Notes: a model not told the origin generated them from the letters alone. Counted from the stretch's first letter, positions 29,877-38,031 are shown. The stretch: DNA of 38,031 nt from Pseudomonadota bacterium (GCA_018242205.1 JAFECJ010000040.1:1-38031), one strand, 5' to 3'. A program made the numbers and translations.

Positions 29877-30992
29877 ATGACGCCGACAAAGTGGACCGTC
29901 CTCGTGGCGGCAGCCTTATGCCTGTTGACCTCGGCTCACGCCGGGGCGACCTCGCGCATCAAGGACCTGGCGAATATCGAAGGCGTGCGCCAGAACCAGT
30001 TGATCGGCTACGGCCTTGTGGTCGGCCTCAACGGTACCGGCGACACGCTCAACAACATCCCGTTCACCAAGCAGTCGCTGCAGGCGATGCTGGAACGGCT
30101 CGGCGTCAACGTGCGCGGTCAAACCCTGCGCACCGGCAACGTCGCCGCGGTCATGGTCACCGCCAACCTTCCCGCTTTCGCCACCCAGGGCACGCGTATC
30201 GACGTGACGGTGTCGTCGCTCGGCGATGCCAAGAGCCTGCAGGGCGGCATGCTGCTGGTCACCCCGCTGCTCGGCGCCGACGGCAATGTCTACGCGGTCG
30301 GCCAAGGCTCACTCGCCATCGGCGGTTTCCAGGCCGAGGGCGAAGCCGCCAAGATCACGCGCGGCGTGCCGACGGTCGGCCGCATCGCCAACGGCGCGCT
30401 GATCGAGCGCGAGATCGACTTCAATCTCAATCGGCAGAGCCAGTTGCGCATGGCGCTGCGCAATCCCGACTTCACCACCGCGCGCCGCATCGCCGCGGCG
30501 ATCAACGACTATATCGGCGTCCCCACCGCGGAATCGCTCGATCCCGGCACCGTCGGCATTACGGTGCCGCAACAGTATCGCGGCAATGTCATTGCGCTGC
30601 TGACCGAGATCGAACAGCTTCAGATCGAACCCGATCAGGCCGCGAAGATCGTCATCGACGAGCGTTCGGGCATCATTGTCATGGGCCGCGACGTCCGTGT
30701 GTCCATGGTCGCTGTGGCACAGGGCAATCTCACAGTCACGATCTCGGAAACGCCACAGGTCAGCCAACCGGGCCCCTTCGCGCCGCGCGGCGCGCAAACG
30801 GTCGTCGTGCCGCGCACCCGCATCGGCGTGCAGGAAACCGGCAAGCAACTCGCCGTGGTGCGCGAAGGCATTTCGCTGCAGCAACTGGTCGACGGCCTCA
30901 ATGCCCTCGGCATTGGTCCGCGCGACATGATCGCCATCCTTCAGGCGATCAAGTCGGCCGGCGCGATCCAGGCCGACATCGAGGTGATGTGA
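29877..30992 (+). CDS. flgI: flagellar P-ring protein FlgI
   Basis: A 371-aa periplasmic protein. It has a Sec signal (about 1-24, ending SAHAG), then SRIKDLANIEGVRQNQLIGY, GLVVGLNGTGDTL, the middle GGMLLVTPLLGADGNVYAV and the C-terminal LQQLVDGLNALGIGPRDMIA. The length is normal. The ATG at 29877 has GGGGAG upstream; an earlier in-frame ATG at 29808 lies before the sigma-54 promoter and is rejected. FlgA, its chaperone, is in the flgF operon. It overlaps flgJ by one base. Confidence 0.98.
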   Translation: MTPTKWTVLVAAALCLLTSAHAGATSRIKDLANIEGVRQNQLIGYGLVVGLNGTGDTLNNIPFTKQSLQAMLERLGVNVRGQTLRTGNVAAVMVTANLPAFATQGTRIDVTVSSLGDAKSLQGGMLLVTPLLGADGNVYAVGQGSLAIGGFQAEGEAAKITRGVPTVGRIANGALIEREIDFNLNRQSQLRMALRNPDFTTARRIAAAINDYIGVPTAESLDPGTVGITVPQQYRGNVIALLTEIEQLQIEPDQAAKIVIDERSGIIVMGRDVRVSMVAVAQGNLTVTISETPQVSQPGPFAPRGAQTVVVPRTRIGVQETGKQLAVVREGISLQQLVDGLNALGIGPRDMIAILQAIKSAGAIQADIEVM

Positions 30993-31354
30993 TGGGCACC
31001 AGCCTCGCCACCGCATTGCCAACTCCCGGTCTCGCAGCCATTGACGCACTCAAGGCACAGGGCGCCACATCCGCTAACGGCACGACGTTGCGCCGGCACA
31101 TGACCGCCGACCAGGTGAAGGCCAAGGCGAAATCGGCCTCCGAAGATTTCGAAGCCGTGTTCCTCAACAACATGTTTCAGCAGATGTTCACGGCGACCGA
31201 CGGCGAAGGCCCGTTCGGCGGCTCCGGCGCCACCGGCGTCTGGCGCTCGTTCCTCACCGATCAATACGCCCGCAGCTTCGCCAAGGCTGGCGGCATCGGC
31301 ATCGCCGGCGCCGTCTACAACACCTTGCTCGCGCAACAGGAGATCCGCTCGTGA
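30992..31354 (+). CDS. flgJ: rod-binding protein, FlgJ N-terminal type
   Basis: A 120-aa protein of the FlgJ rod-binding domain only (SASEDFEAVFLNNMFQQMFT, GVWRSFLTDQYARSFAKAGG, then IAGAVYNTLLAQQE). The muramidase domain found in enterobacterial FlgJ is absent, as usual in alphaproteobacteria, so a separate lytic enzyme must open the wall. It caps the rod during growth. Its ATG overlaps the flgI TGA by one base and its TGA overlaps the next gene's GTG, so the three are translationally coupled. Confidence 0.93.
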   Translation: MGTSLATALPTPGLAAIDALKAQGATSANGTTLRRHMTADQVKAKAKSASEDFEAVFLNNMFQQMFTATDGEGPFGGSGATGVWRSFLTDQYARSFAKAGGIGIAGAVYNTLLAQQEIRS

Positions 31355-31839
31355 CCCAACAGGCCCCGATCGCCGCCATGACGAAAAGTGTCCCGATCAG
31401 CAACGCTGACGAGGCCGCCTCGGCCATTGGCCGACTGAACGCCATCATGGACCGGCTCGAAACGACGTTGGTCGAAGAAACCGCGCACGTGCGCGGCGGC
31501 CGCCTGCGCGACGCCGTCGCGCTCGACGCCGAGAAACTCGAACTGTCGCGCGCCTATACGGCGGAAAGCGAACGGGTCAGAGCCGCCAAGGCGATCTGTT
31601 TGGCGACGCTGCCGGAAGCTTTGGCCCGGCTGCAGGCACGGCACGACACGTTTCGTAACCTTTTGCAAACCAATCTGACCGTGCTCGCCACCGCGCATGC
31701 GGTATCCGAAGGCATCGTCCGCGGTGTCTCCGGCGAACTGGCGCGCAAGCAGACACCGTCAACCTACGGCGCCAATGGCCGTACGACCCCGCCTTCGGTT
31801 AAGGCATCGCAACCTTTAGCGGTCAGCCGCGCGCTGTGA
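31351..31839 (+). CDS. FlgN-like flagellar chaperone candidate
   Basis: A 162-aa, mostly helical protein starting with GTG at 31351, inside the flgJ stop (GTGA). AGGAG lies 8 nt before it; an ATG at 31378 is less likely. The region from about 20 to 125 is a long amphipathic helix pattern (IGRLNAIMDRLETTLVEETA) typical of FlgN-type export chaperones for FlgK and FlgL. Sequence conservation in that family is low, so this is called mainly from size, helical pattern and place after flgJ. flgK and flgL are within the window. Confidence 0.55.
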   Translation: MTQQAPIAAMTKSVPISNADEAASAIGRLNAIMDRLETTLVEETAHVRGGRLRDAVALDAEKLELSRAYTAESERVRAAKAICLATLPEALARLQARHDTFRNLLQTNLTVLATAHAVSEGIVRGVSGELARKQTPSTYGANGRTTPPSVKASQPLAVSRAL

Positions 31840-32036
31840 TTTTGAAACACGGCCGAAAGCGCCTGATCGAGCATCCCTCAAGGGTCGAGCCGCGGCGAGA
31901 ATATCTTAACGATTGTTAGTGGGTCGTGAACAAACACGACAGCCTGACTGACGCTGTTTTTTCGGCAGTATCAGGCGGTTAACCGTCGAATTTTACCTTC
32001 CGTTACATTCCCTATGCGACTTTTCGTGCTGACGCG

Positions 32037-32053
32037 CTGGCCCGTCGAAGGCA
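32037..32053 (+). promoter_or_regulatory. possible sigma-54 promoter of the flagellin gene
   Basis: CTGGCCCGTCGAAGGCA has the invariant GG and GC at correct spacing but four mismatches to the consensus. It would start near 32065, a 37-nt leader. A CGGCA half-palindrome lies near 31963-31967. It is much weaker than the sites at flgF and flgI. Confidence 0.35.
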
Positions 32054-32101
32054 GGCCTGTGCTCAGTCGCCAGAATGGCAAACCAGAAAGGTTGAATAGA
32101 C

Positions 32102-34276
32102 ATGTCTAACGATATCACTCTCTCCGCAGGCGTGCGGGCGAACCTGCTCTCGCTCCAGAACACTGCGACCTTGATGCAGACGACGCAGAACCGCCTTGCC
32201 ACCGGCAAGAAGGTCAACTCCGCTCTCGACAACCCGATCAGCTTCTTCACGTCGCAGTCGCTGCAGAGCCGCGCCAGCGACCTGAACGCGCTGCTCGACT
32301 CGATGTCGAACGGCATTCAGACCATCCAGGCCGCCAACAACGGTCTGACCTCGATCACCTCGACCGTGCAGTCGATGCAGTCGACCCTGAACCAGGCGCT
32401 GCAGGATTCGTCCTGGAACAGCTCCTCCTATTCGATCGACTCGACCACGATTGGCACCGCCTCGGTCAAGAACCTGACCTTCTCGGGCGGCGCCGTCGGC
32501 TCCACCGCGGTCAACGTCGCGGTCAACAGCGTCGCCACCGTCGGCACGCAGTCGGCCGTCACCGCTGCGGGCACCTATCAGGCGCCGAGCGTCGCGGCTG
32601 CGGCTGTCACCAACAGCGGCAAGTACGACGGTCTGCAGGGCGCGGCGACCTACACGTTCAAGGTCAACGGCCAGGATATCACGCTGGACAGCACCACCAC
32701 CGGCTCGCAGTCGGGTGACACGCTGGCTCACGCCAAGGCGTCGATCCAGACCCAGCTCGATGCGCGCTTTGGTGCGGGCACCTTCACCGTCGGTTCGAAC
32801 ATCGCGGGTGACGGCTTCTCGATCACCGGCAAGGCGGACGGCACCAACGACGTCACGATCAGCAACCAGGCCGGCACCGGCGCTGCTGCTCATCAGGCGA
32901 CCTTTGCGGGCGGTGCGTTTACCGCACTGACCGGCGCGGATACCTACTCGTTCAACTTCAGCGCCGATGGCGGCACGACCACGCACGCCATCACACTGAC
33001 GACGGCTCAGGGCGCCTCGGCGGCAACTGCCCGCGCGGCGATCCAGACCCAACTCGACGGCTTCTACGGCGCCGGCGCCTTCACGGTCAGCGGCACCACC
33101 GGCATCACCATCTCCGGTAAGGCCGACGGTTCGAACAGCGTGCAGATCTCCGCTCAGGCCGCTCCGGTCAACGCCGGTGGCGCGACCGCGGCGGGCATGG
33201 GCCTCGGCACCACGACGCAGTCCGACACCGGTACGCTGGACCAGACCGTCACCGGTCTCGGCCTGGGCACGACCACCACGACCAGCACCGGTACTCCGGC
33301 CAGCCCGTACAACTTCACCGTCAACGGTGACGCTGTGACGATCGCTGCCGGCACCGGCCTCGCTGCCGCGGTTACCAGCATCAACAGCCAGCTCTCGGCG
33401 GTGAACAGCAAGTTCCAGGCTGTCAACAACGGCGGCAAGCTGGAAATCCAGGAAATCACCGCGGGTGGTACCGCGCTGACCCTGGCCGGTGCGGATGCCA
33501 CGACGGTGTTCGGCGGTACCCTCACCAACACCGGTACGGCTGCTGGCGTCGCCGCCGTGCAGACGGTCGATCAGCTCGTTGCCTCGATCAACGGCAACTC
33601 GTCGCTCGCCGGCAAGGTGAAGGCCACCAACGACAACGGCAACCTGCGCATCACGAACCTCTCGCTCACTGACCTCTCGGTCGTCGGCGCGTCGTCGACC
33701 GCCGTCAACGGTGGCACGGGCGGTTCGAACACGCAGACCATCGCCGGCAACAGCGTGCGTAAGGGCCTCGTGCAGCAGTTCAACACGCTGCGCGACCAGC
33801 TCGACAAGTACGCGGGTGACTCGTCCTACAACGGCATCAACCTGCTGTCGGGCGACAACCTGAAGCTGACCCTGAACGAGACCGGTTCTTCGGCCGTCAA
33901 CATCCAGGCCAAGGACTCGAACGGCAACGTTCTGTCGATCAGCTCGACCGCGCTCGGCATCAACGCTGCGGCGAACTCGAGCTTCGACTCGGCGGCCGGC
34001 ATCAACTCGATGTTGACCGGCCTGACCACGGCGCTGTCGACGCTGCGGTCGCAGGGTTCGGCGTTCGGTTCGAACCTGTCGACCGTGCAGAACCGTCAGG
34101 ACTTCACCAAGTCGATGATCAACACGCTCCAGACCGGTGCGGACAACCTCGTCCTCGCCGACACCAACCAGGAAGGCGCCAACCTGCTCGCCCTGCAGAC
34201 CCGTCAGTCGCTGTCCACCACAGCGCTGTCGATGGCCTCGCAGGCCAGCCAGGCGGTGCTGCAGCTCTTCCAGTAA
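32102..34276 (+). CDS. fliC: flagellin, repeat-expanded
   Basis: A 724-aa flagellin. The conserved N-terminal D0/D1 (1-110; LSLQNTATLMQTTQNRLATG) and C-terminal D1/D0 (about 545-724; DNLVLADTNQEGANLLALQT) flank a 430-residue central part that is Thr/Ala/Gly-rich and lies on the filament surface. It contains three related modules (about 183-257, 281-352, 403-470) and a flagellin-IN-like segment (about 485-540). The first two share QTQLDxxFGAGxFTV and GKADGxNxVxIS. Flagellins of this group are usually 300-500 aa; large ones are known in the Bradyrhizobium thick filament. No cysteine was noticed. It is a single gene between flgN-like and flbT, with its own terminator. Confidence 0.96.
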   Translation: MSNDITLSAGVRANLLSLQNTATLMQTTQNRLATGKKVNSALDNPISFFTSQSLQSRASDLNALLDSMSNGIQTIQAANNGLTSITSTVQSMQSTLNQALQDSSWNSSSYSIDSTTIGTASVKNLTFSGGAVGSTAVNVAVNSVATVGTQSAVTAAGTYQAPSVAAAAVTNSGKYDGLQGAATYTFKVNGQDITLDSTTTGSQSGDTLAHAKASIQTQLDARFGAGTFTVGSNIAGDGFSITGKADGTNDVTISNQAGTGAAAHQATFAGGAFTALTGADTYSFNFSADGGTTTHAITLTTAQGASAATARAAIQTQLDGFYGAGAFTVSGTTGITISGKADGSNSVQISAQAAPVNAGGATAAGMGLGTTTQSDTGTLDQTVTGLGLGTTTTTSTGTPASPYNFTVNGDAVTIAAGTGLAAAVTSINSQLSAVNSKFQAVNNGGKLEIQEITAGGTALTLAGADATTVFGGTLTNTGTAAGVAAVQTVDQLVASINGNSSLAGKVKATNDNGNLRITNLSLTDLSVVGASSTAVNGGTGGSNTQTIAGNSVRKGLVQQFNTLRDQLDKYAGDSSYNGINLLSGDNLKLTLNETGSSAVNIQAKDSNGNVLSISSTALGINAAANSSFDSAAGINSMLTGLTTALSTLRSQGSAFGSNLSTVQNRQDFTKSMINTLQTGADNLVLADTNQEGANLLALQTRQSLSTTALSMASQASQAVLQLFQ
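32648..33511 (+). repeat. three diverged 70-75-residue modules in the flagellin
   Basis: Modules at about 32648-32872, 32942-33157 and 33308-33511 share a pattern: strand with VNG or SADG, ITL, a helix with IQTQLD or INSQLS, then F-x-V and a GK/GG-LxI end. Modules 1 and 2 are close copies; module 3 is distant. This indicates duplication within the surface domain. Confidence 0.75.
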
Positions 34277-34301
34277 GAGCTTCCGATCCACGAGCAGTCG
34301 G

Positions 34302-34334
34302 AACGGCGGGGCTTCGGCCCCGCCGTTTTCTTTT
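34302..34334 (+). terminator. rho-independent terminator of the flagellin gene
   Basis: A perfect 11-bp stem (AACGGCGGGGC / GCCCCGCCGTT) closed by a TTCG tetraloop, followed by TTCTTTT. It is a strong terminator 26 nt after the stop. Confidence 0.93.
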
Positions 34335-34405
34335 GGGCAGACCCGAGAAGTCGCGGCAATTAACGGCTATAATGTCGGCCAATCAATCCCAGATTCGGAA
34401 CCGTC

Positions 34406-34837
34406 ATGTCCCTGAAAGTCGAGCTCAAACCCGGCGAACGCATTCTGATCGGCGAGTGCGTCATTACCAATTCGGACCGCCGCGCCACGTTCCTGATCGA
34501 CGGCAAAGTCCCGATCCTTCGCGAGAAGGACATCATGACCACGGAGCAGGCCAATACCCCTGCCAAGCGAATTTATTTGTCCATCTTGTTGATGTACACG
34601 TCGCGCAATCCAGCCGAGCAGCACAGCACTTATTTCGCGCTGGTCCGGGACATTGTGCAAGCTGCGCCAAGCACTTGGCCGCAAATCGAGATTATCAATA
34701 ATCATATCTTAACGGGCGACCTTTACAAAGCTCTGAAGCAGACGAAACAGCTAATTCAGTACGAGCAGGAGCTTATGAATGACGCAAGCGGCGCAGGCGT
34801 ACGGGGCGGTGGCAAGAAAGGTCGCGACGCCACGTGA
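34406..34837 (+). CDS. flbT: flagellin mRNA regulator FlbT
   Basis: A 143-aa protein matching FlbT (LKVELKPGERILIGECVITN, then LREKDIMTTEQANTPAKRIY and HILTGDLYKALKQTKQLIQY). In Caulobacter FlbT binds the flagellin mRNA leader and limits its translation until the hook is done. The C-terminus (from about 125) is Gly/Lys-rich and poorly conserved; its last 59 nt overlap flaF in another frame. A TATAAT at 34368-34373 is a possible -10 but has no clear -35. Confidence 0.93.
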   Translation: MSLKVELKPGERILIGECVITNSDRRATFLIDGKVPILREKDIMTTEQANTPAKRIYLSILLMYTSRNPAEQHSTYFALVRDIVQAAPSTWPQIEIINNHILTGDLYKALKQTKQLIQYEQELMNDASGAGVRGGGKKGRDAT

Positions 34838-35144
34838 GACGGAAGCCGACAAGCTTCTCTTCGCAGCGCAACAACTGACGACCATCCGCGACGCCTGGGA
34901 TGCCAGAAAAGTCGAGCTGCCGGCGGCGCTGCTCAACAACCGCAAGCTTTGGTCGATCTTCATGGCGGACGTGACTTCGCCGGACAATCCGCTGCCGCGC
35001 GAACTGCGCCAGAACATCGCCAATATCGGCATCTTCGTCATGAAGCAGACGGTATCGATCATGGACGACCCGCAGCCCGAAAAGCTCGGCACGCTGATCA
35101 ATATCAACCGCGAGCTCGCCGCCGGTCTGCTCGGCCGCGCCTGA
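34779..35144 (+). CDS. flaF: flagellar biosynthesis regulator FlaF
   Basis: A 121-aa protein matching FlaF (AYGAVARKVATPRETEADKL, then KLWSIFMADVTSPDNPLPRE and NIANIGIFVMKQTVSIM). In Caulobacter and Brucella, FlaF promotes flagellin secretion and opposes FlbT. The ATG at 34779 lies 59 nt inside flbT, in a different frame, an unusually long overlap that suggests coupled translation. It ends before a strong terminator. Confidence 0.93.
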   Translation: MTQAAQAYGAVARKVATPRETEADKLLFAAQQLTTIRDAWDARKVELPAALLNNRKLWSIFMADVTSPDNPLPRELRQNIANIGIFVMKQTVSIMDDPQPEKLGTLININRELAAGLLGRA

Positions 35145-35166
35145 CAGACAATCGAACATCAAAGAC

Positions 35167-35198
35167 AAAAAAAGCCGCGGCCTGGGCCGCGGCTTTTT
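35167..35198. terminator. bidirectional terminator between flaF and flgL
   Basis: A perfect 9-bp GC stem (GCCGCGGCC / GGCCGCGGC), with runs of A on the left and T on the right, works in both directions. It lies 30 nt after flaF and about 50 nt after the flgL stop. Confidence 0.9.
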
Positions 35199-35246
35199 CA
35201 TTTCGCGCGTCGTCACAAAACAAGACAGGGCGGACTTTCGCCCGAC

Positions 35247-36752
35247 TTACTGCAGATAGTTCACCAGGCTCGTCTGATACATCCGTGCCGTCACCTGCAT
35301 GCTGGCCTGAAGCCGCGTTTGCAGCGTCAAAATCTGGGCACCAACTTCCTCGTTCGACACGCCTTCGATCTGCGTCAGGTATTCCTGCAGCGTGCTGTTC
35401 TGCTGCTGGTGCCGCGACGTGGCGGCCTTGATCGATATTTGGGCGCCGGCGAGGTCGGTCTGGATATCCTGCAGCGTCTGCGTGCCGGGCGGTCCGCTCA
35501 ACTGGGCACTCACCCGGCTGTTGAGTTCCTGGCTCAAAGCGACACCGTTCGGGTCGGACGAGGAAATCGTCACCGCCGCCAGCGTCGCGGCGCTTTGCAC
35601 GATCGAGCGCAGCCCTTGTTCGCTGGCGCGCATTCCGTAGTTCACCGTCATCGACGTGTCGATCTGGGCGGTCGCGGTCGAACGCGCCGGATCCGTACCG
35701 GCATCGCCGGTGTACCAGATCACCGTATTGGCCGAAGTGCCATTGGTGAGACTGGTCGCGGTGTCGAATGGCGGCCCGTTGACGCGCAGTGGCGGGTTAT
35801 TGGCATCGGCATTGAAGAACTCGTTGGACGCCTGGACCGCGGAAGCGGCGGTGAGTGACGTCTTCGCGGCCGTGCCCAATGCCGTCGTCAGCGCCGTTTG
35901 CAGGTTGCTCGTGGTGACGTCCGATGTAGCGCCGATCGTGAACTGATTGGGCCCGGGTGGCGAATCCGTCGTCGCGGTGAGGGTGATGCTGGTGTTGGTG
36001 CCGTCCGGGAGATTGAGCCGAAGTGTCAGGCTATCGCCGGGATTCGGATTGCCGGCGGTCATGTCGACACTGACGGCGGCCGGCGATCCGGTCGGCCCGG
36101 TGACCGTGGCATTGGTCAGCGTCGACGACACCGACGCCAGCTTGAAGCCGAACGGCGAAACCGCGTCTTCGGCGACGCTAAGCGACGTCGTCGTCGGCGT
36201 GGTGAGGGCGAGGCGGCCGAGCCCGCTGGTGCCGAGGTCGGCCTGCTTGCGCTCGCTGATGATCTGCACCAGGCCGGCGCGGGCGCCATCTCCGTTCAGG
36301 ACGTGATCGGAACCCTCCACGGAGGGCTGATCGGTGACCTTGCCGCCGAACAGGTAGCGGTCGCCGGCCTGGGTATTGAGCAGACCGAGCATGCCATCGA
36401 GCGAATAATTCGCCGTTGATTGGGTCTGGCTGGCGCCGTTGATGCCGCTGACGTTGGTACTCTGCGCGATCGCCGCCTTCATGTTGGAGACAATGTCGCC
36501 CATGCTGGTCAAGGCGGTATTGGCGACGGAGATCCGCGTGTTGACGTTCGCCGACGTATTGTCGAACCCGCTGATGGCCGACAATTGCGCGCGCAAGCTT
36601 ACGGACACCCCGCGCTGACTGCCGAGCCCCGCATAGGTCGTCGATTTCGTGCCGGTGCTGATCTGCTGCGTCAGATCGTCGAGCTGGCTGCGCAGGCTCA
36701 CCAGCGACTGGATCATCGCCGCCGAGGTGCCGTTGATGGAGGATACCGTCAT
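35247..36752 (-). CDS. flgL: flagellar hook-filament junction protein FlgL
   Basis: A 501-aa junction protein. Conserved ends frame a variable middle: the N-terminal MIQSLVSLRSQLDDLTQQIS, the FlgL marker DRYLFGG (131-137), and the C-terminal NSTLQEYLTQIEGVSNEEV to SLVNYLQ. Its size exceeds the roughly 300-350 aa usual in this family; the extra length is a Thr/Ser/Ala/Asn/Pro-rich region (about 205-315) with TLRLNLPDGTNTSITLT, which resembles surface modules of the flagellin only loosely. It follows flgK after 7 nt and converges on flaF. Confidence 0.94.
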   Translation of the reverse strand: MTVSSINGTSAAMIQSLVSLRSQLDDLTQQISTGTKSTTYAGLGSQRGVSVSLRAQLSAISGFDNTSANVNTRISVANTALTSMGDIVSNMKAAIAQSTNVSGINGASQTQSTANYSLDGMLGLLNTQAGDRYLFGGKVTDQPSVEGSDHVLNGDGARAGLVQIISERKQADLGTSGLGRLALTTPTTTSLSVAEDAVSPFGFKLASVSSTLTNATVTGPTGSPAAVSVDMTAGNPNPGDSLTLRLNLPDGTNTSITLTATTDSPPGPNQFTIGATSDVTTSNLQTALTTALGTAAKTSLTAASAVQASNEFFNADANNPPLRVNGPPFDTATSLTNGTSANTVIWYTGDAGTDPARSTATAQIDTSMTVNYGMRASEQGLRSIVQSAATLAAVTISSSDPNGVALSQELNSRVSAQLSGPPGTQTLQDIQTDLAGAQISIKAATSRHQQQNSTLQEYLTQIEGVSNEEVGAQILTLQTRLQASMQVTARMYQTSLVNYLQ

Positions 36753-36759
36753 AGCGACC

Positions 36760-38031
36760 TCACAACTTCATCAGGGTGTCGAGCATGTCCTTGACCGCCG
36801 ATAGGACACGCGCATTCGCGGCATAGCTGTTCTGCAAGGTCAGGAGATTGGCCATCTCCTGGTCGATATTGACGCCGGAGGCGTCGTTGAAGCGTTGCTG
36901 CAGCGCCTGCTGCACGACGTCCTGACCTTGCTTCAGATTGGTGGCGGCGGCCGCATTCTGCCCCTGTACGCTGATGACCTGACGCAGAAAGGTCGACAGC
37001 GAGCCCGAGAACGGCGATGCCGTAGTGCCGATGCCGGTGTTGGGCGAATAAAGCAGCGATGCGCTGCTCATCTGTTTGTAAAGGAAGTCGGGACGCGTCG
37101 AATCGCCCGAGGCTACATTCGCCGCGTAATTGGTCAATTTCGACGGATCGCCGATCAGTCCCTGGTTGACCGCAATACGGCCCGCCAGGCCAGTGATCTG
37201 CGAGCCCACGCTGTCGATGGCGCCGGTGTAACTGGTGGCGCCGTCGGTAAAGAGCGGCATCTGCGCCGAGCCCCCGGACAACGAGGTCGCGGTCGTCGTG
37301 GTGCTGACGTTGTTGACGGTGACGATATTGCCGGCGCCGTCATTGAGGATGCGCAAGGTGTTGCCGGACGGATTCGACGCCGTCATGCCGGTCGAGCCCA
37401 TCGCCGTCGCGATCTGCCCGAATACCGCGCTCATGCCGCCGGAGAAATCGATGCCGACGACCTTATCGTTCGGATTGCTCGTCGCCGTATCCGACAGCGG
37501 CAGCGCGTTGGGGTCGTTGACCCGCATCAAAGTCAGGGTGCGCGGCGTATGCGTCAGCCCGTCGGTGTAATTGATGGTGATCGTGTTGCCTGCCGAGAGG
37601 CCTCCGATATCGACGTCGAAGCCGCTCTGCGGGCCGACCGTGACCGCCGCACCGGCGGTCGTCTTGTCCGACAGCGCGCTCGCCATATTCGCCGCCAGCG
37701 AGTCGAGCTGGTTCTGCGCCTGCACCAGATCCTGATCGCGCATTTGCAGATAACCGGCGATCTGCCCCGAATGAATGGCGTTGGTCTGGATCAGATCGAC
37801 CGCGCTGCCGTTGGCCGACGTCAGCGTGATCGTACCGACACCGCGTTTGGTCGGATCGGCGCTCCACGTCGTATTGGCCGACACCGTTCCCTGGGGATCG
37901 AACGCCAGCGTCGACGCCGACGTACCGACCAGTTGCACCCCGGAATTGGTGTAAACCGTCACCTGGTTGTTGTTGCCCTGGATGACGTTGATGTCCATCA
38001 GGTTCGACAGCTTGTCGATGTAGTTGTCGCG
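36760..38031 (-). CDS. flgK: flagellar hook-associated protein FlgK (partial, N-terminus beyond window)
   Basis: The frame runs to the right edge. The last 423 residues of FlgK are visible, opening with RDNYIDKLSNLMDINVIQ and QVTVYTNSGVQLVG, the usual FlgK segment. The C-terminus (DASGVNIDQEMANLLTLQNS, then YAANARVLSAVKDMLDTLMKL) is the rod/hook-type end. An in-frame ATG at 37998 is internal, since coding continues upstream. The N-terminal third and the promoter are outside. It is the first-transcribed gene of flgK-flgL here; genes upstream of it, such as flgE, would be to the right. Confidence 0.95.
   Translation of the reverse strand, partial: RDNYIDKLSNLMDINVIQGNNNQVTVYTNSGVQLVGTSASTLAFDPQGTVSANTTWSADPTKRGVGTITLTSANGSAVDLIQTNAIHSGQIAGYLQMRDQDLVQAQNQLDSLAANMASALSDKTTAGAAVTVGPQSGFDVDIGGLSAGNTITINYTDGLTHTPRTLTLMRVNDPNALPLSDTATSNPNDKVVGIDFSGGMSAVFGQIATAMGSTGMTASNPSGNTLRILNDGAGNIVTVNNVSTTTTATSLSGGSAQMPLFTDGATSYTGAIDSVGSQITGLAGRIAVNQGLIGDPSKLTNYAANVASGDSTRPDFLYKQMSSASLLYSPNTGIGTTASPFSGSLSTFLRQVISVQGQNAAAATNLKQGQDVVQQALQQRFNDASGVNIDQEMANLLTLQNSYAANARVLSAVKDMLDTLMKL

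Noticed and set aside
29822..30991. Upstream extension of the flgJ frame across flgI
   Set aside because: The upstream part is an Arg-rich shadow of flgI and begins inside the sigma-54 promoter; flgJ starts at 30992.
32063..34291. A 742-residue open frame antisense to the flagellin gene
   Set aside because: Its composition (Arg/Gly/Val-rich, no domain) is that of the complement of a GC-rich gene with strong codon bias. The plus strand clearly encodes flagellin.
1..38031. CRISPR array, tRNA or rRNA gene, insertion sequence, prophage or plasmid origin
   Set aside because: No regularly spaced repeats, transposase, integrase, cloverleaf-like gene or phage gene was seen on either strand.

Overview
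The window is GC-rich DNA from an alphaproteobacterium of the order Hyphomicrobiales (Rhizobiales), most like the Bradyrhizobium / Xanthobacteraceae (Pseudolabrys-type) branch. This is inferred from the gene content: CckA next to FlhB, FliX, FlbT and FlaF, a MotE-type protein, a DUF6468 protein, BA14K and Tim44-domain proteins, and a DksA with a single cysteine. No tRNA, rRNA, CRISPR array, insertion sequence or prophage gene was seen. The species is not determined.

Left flank (1-6335): the end of a proline-rich protein, two tandem SET-domain methyltransferase-like genes, then on the minus strand a glutathione S-transferase, a membrane diguanylate cyclase, a secreted lectin-like protein, a cold-shock protein with a long leader, and a Tim44-domain protein. 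A small secreted protein follows on the plus strand.

Flagellar block 1 (6356-14875): cckA, flhB, fliR, fliQ, fliE, flgC and flgB run leftward. From the same intergenic region fliO and fliP run rightward. They encode the cell-cycle kinase, the export gate and the proximal rod. Block 2 (14891-22053, minus): fliL, fliM, a DUF6468 gene and a motE-like gene, the last three linked by 4-nt overlaps, then a 1275-aa TPR protein of unknown function behind a CtrA-type box. Block 3 (22442-25874, plus): flgF-flgG-flgA-flgH for distal rod, P-ring chaperone and L-ring.

Insert (26080-29005): a 2OG-Fe(II) oxygenase, a small secreted protein, a second cspA, a BA14K-like protein and dksA. Flagellar block 4 (29184-38031): fliX (minus) diverges from flgI-flgJ-flgN-like, followed by a 724-aa flagellin, the flagellin regulators flbT and flaF, and convergent flgL and flgK. 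flgK is cut by the window edge.

Regulatory reading: strong sigma-54-type -24/-12 elements precede flgF and flgI. About 120-130 bp upstream of each lies a palindrome CGGCA-N5-TGCCG. The same palindrome also occurs in the flgB/fliO intergenic region. CtrA-type motifs (TTAACCAT, or TTAA-N7-TTAA) lie in front of flgB, fliO, fliL, fliX and the TPR gene. With cckA and fliX encoded here, this matches a Caulobacter-like hierarchy (CckA to CtrA for early genes; FliX/FlbD with sigma-54 for later genes; FlbT/FlaF on flagellin). The binding proteins are inferred, not shown. The least-explained items are the 1275-aa TPR protein, the paired SET genes and the repeat-expanded flagellin.
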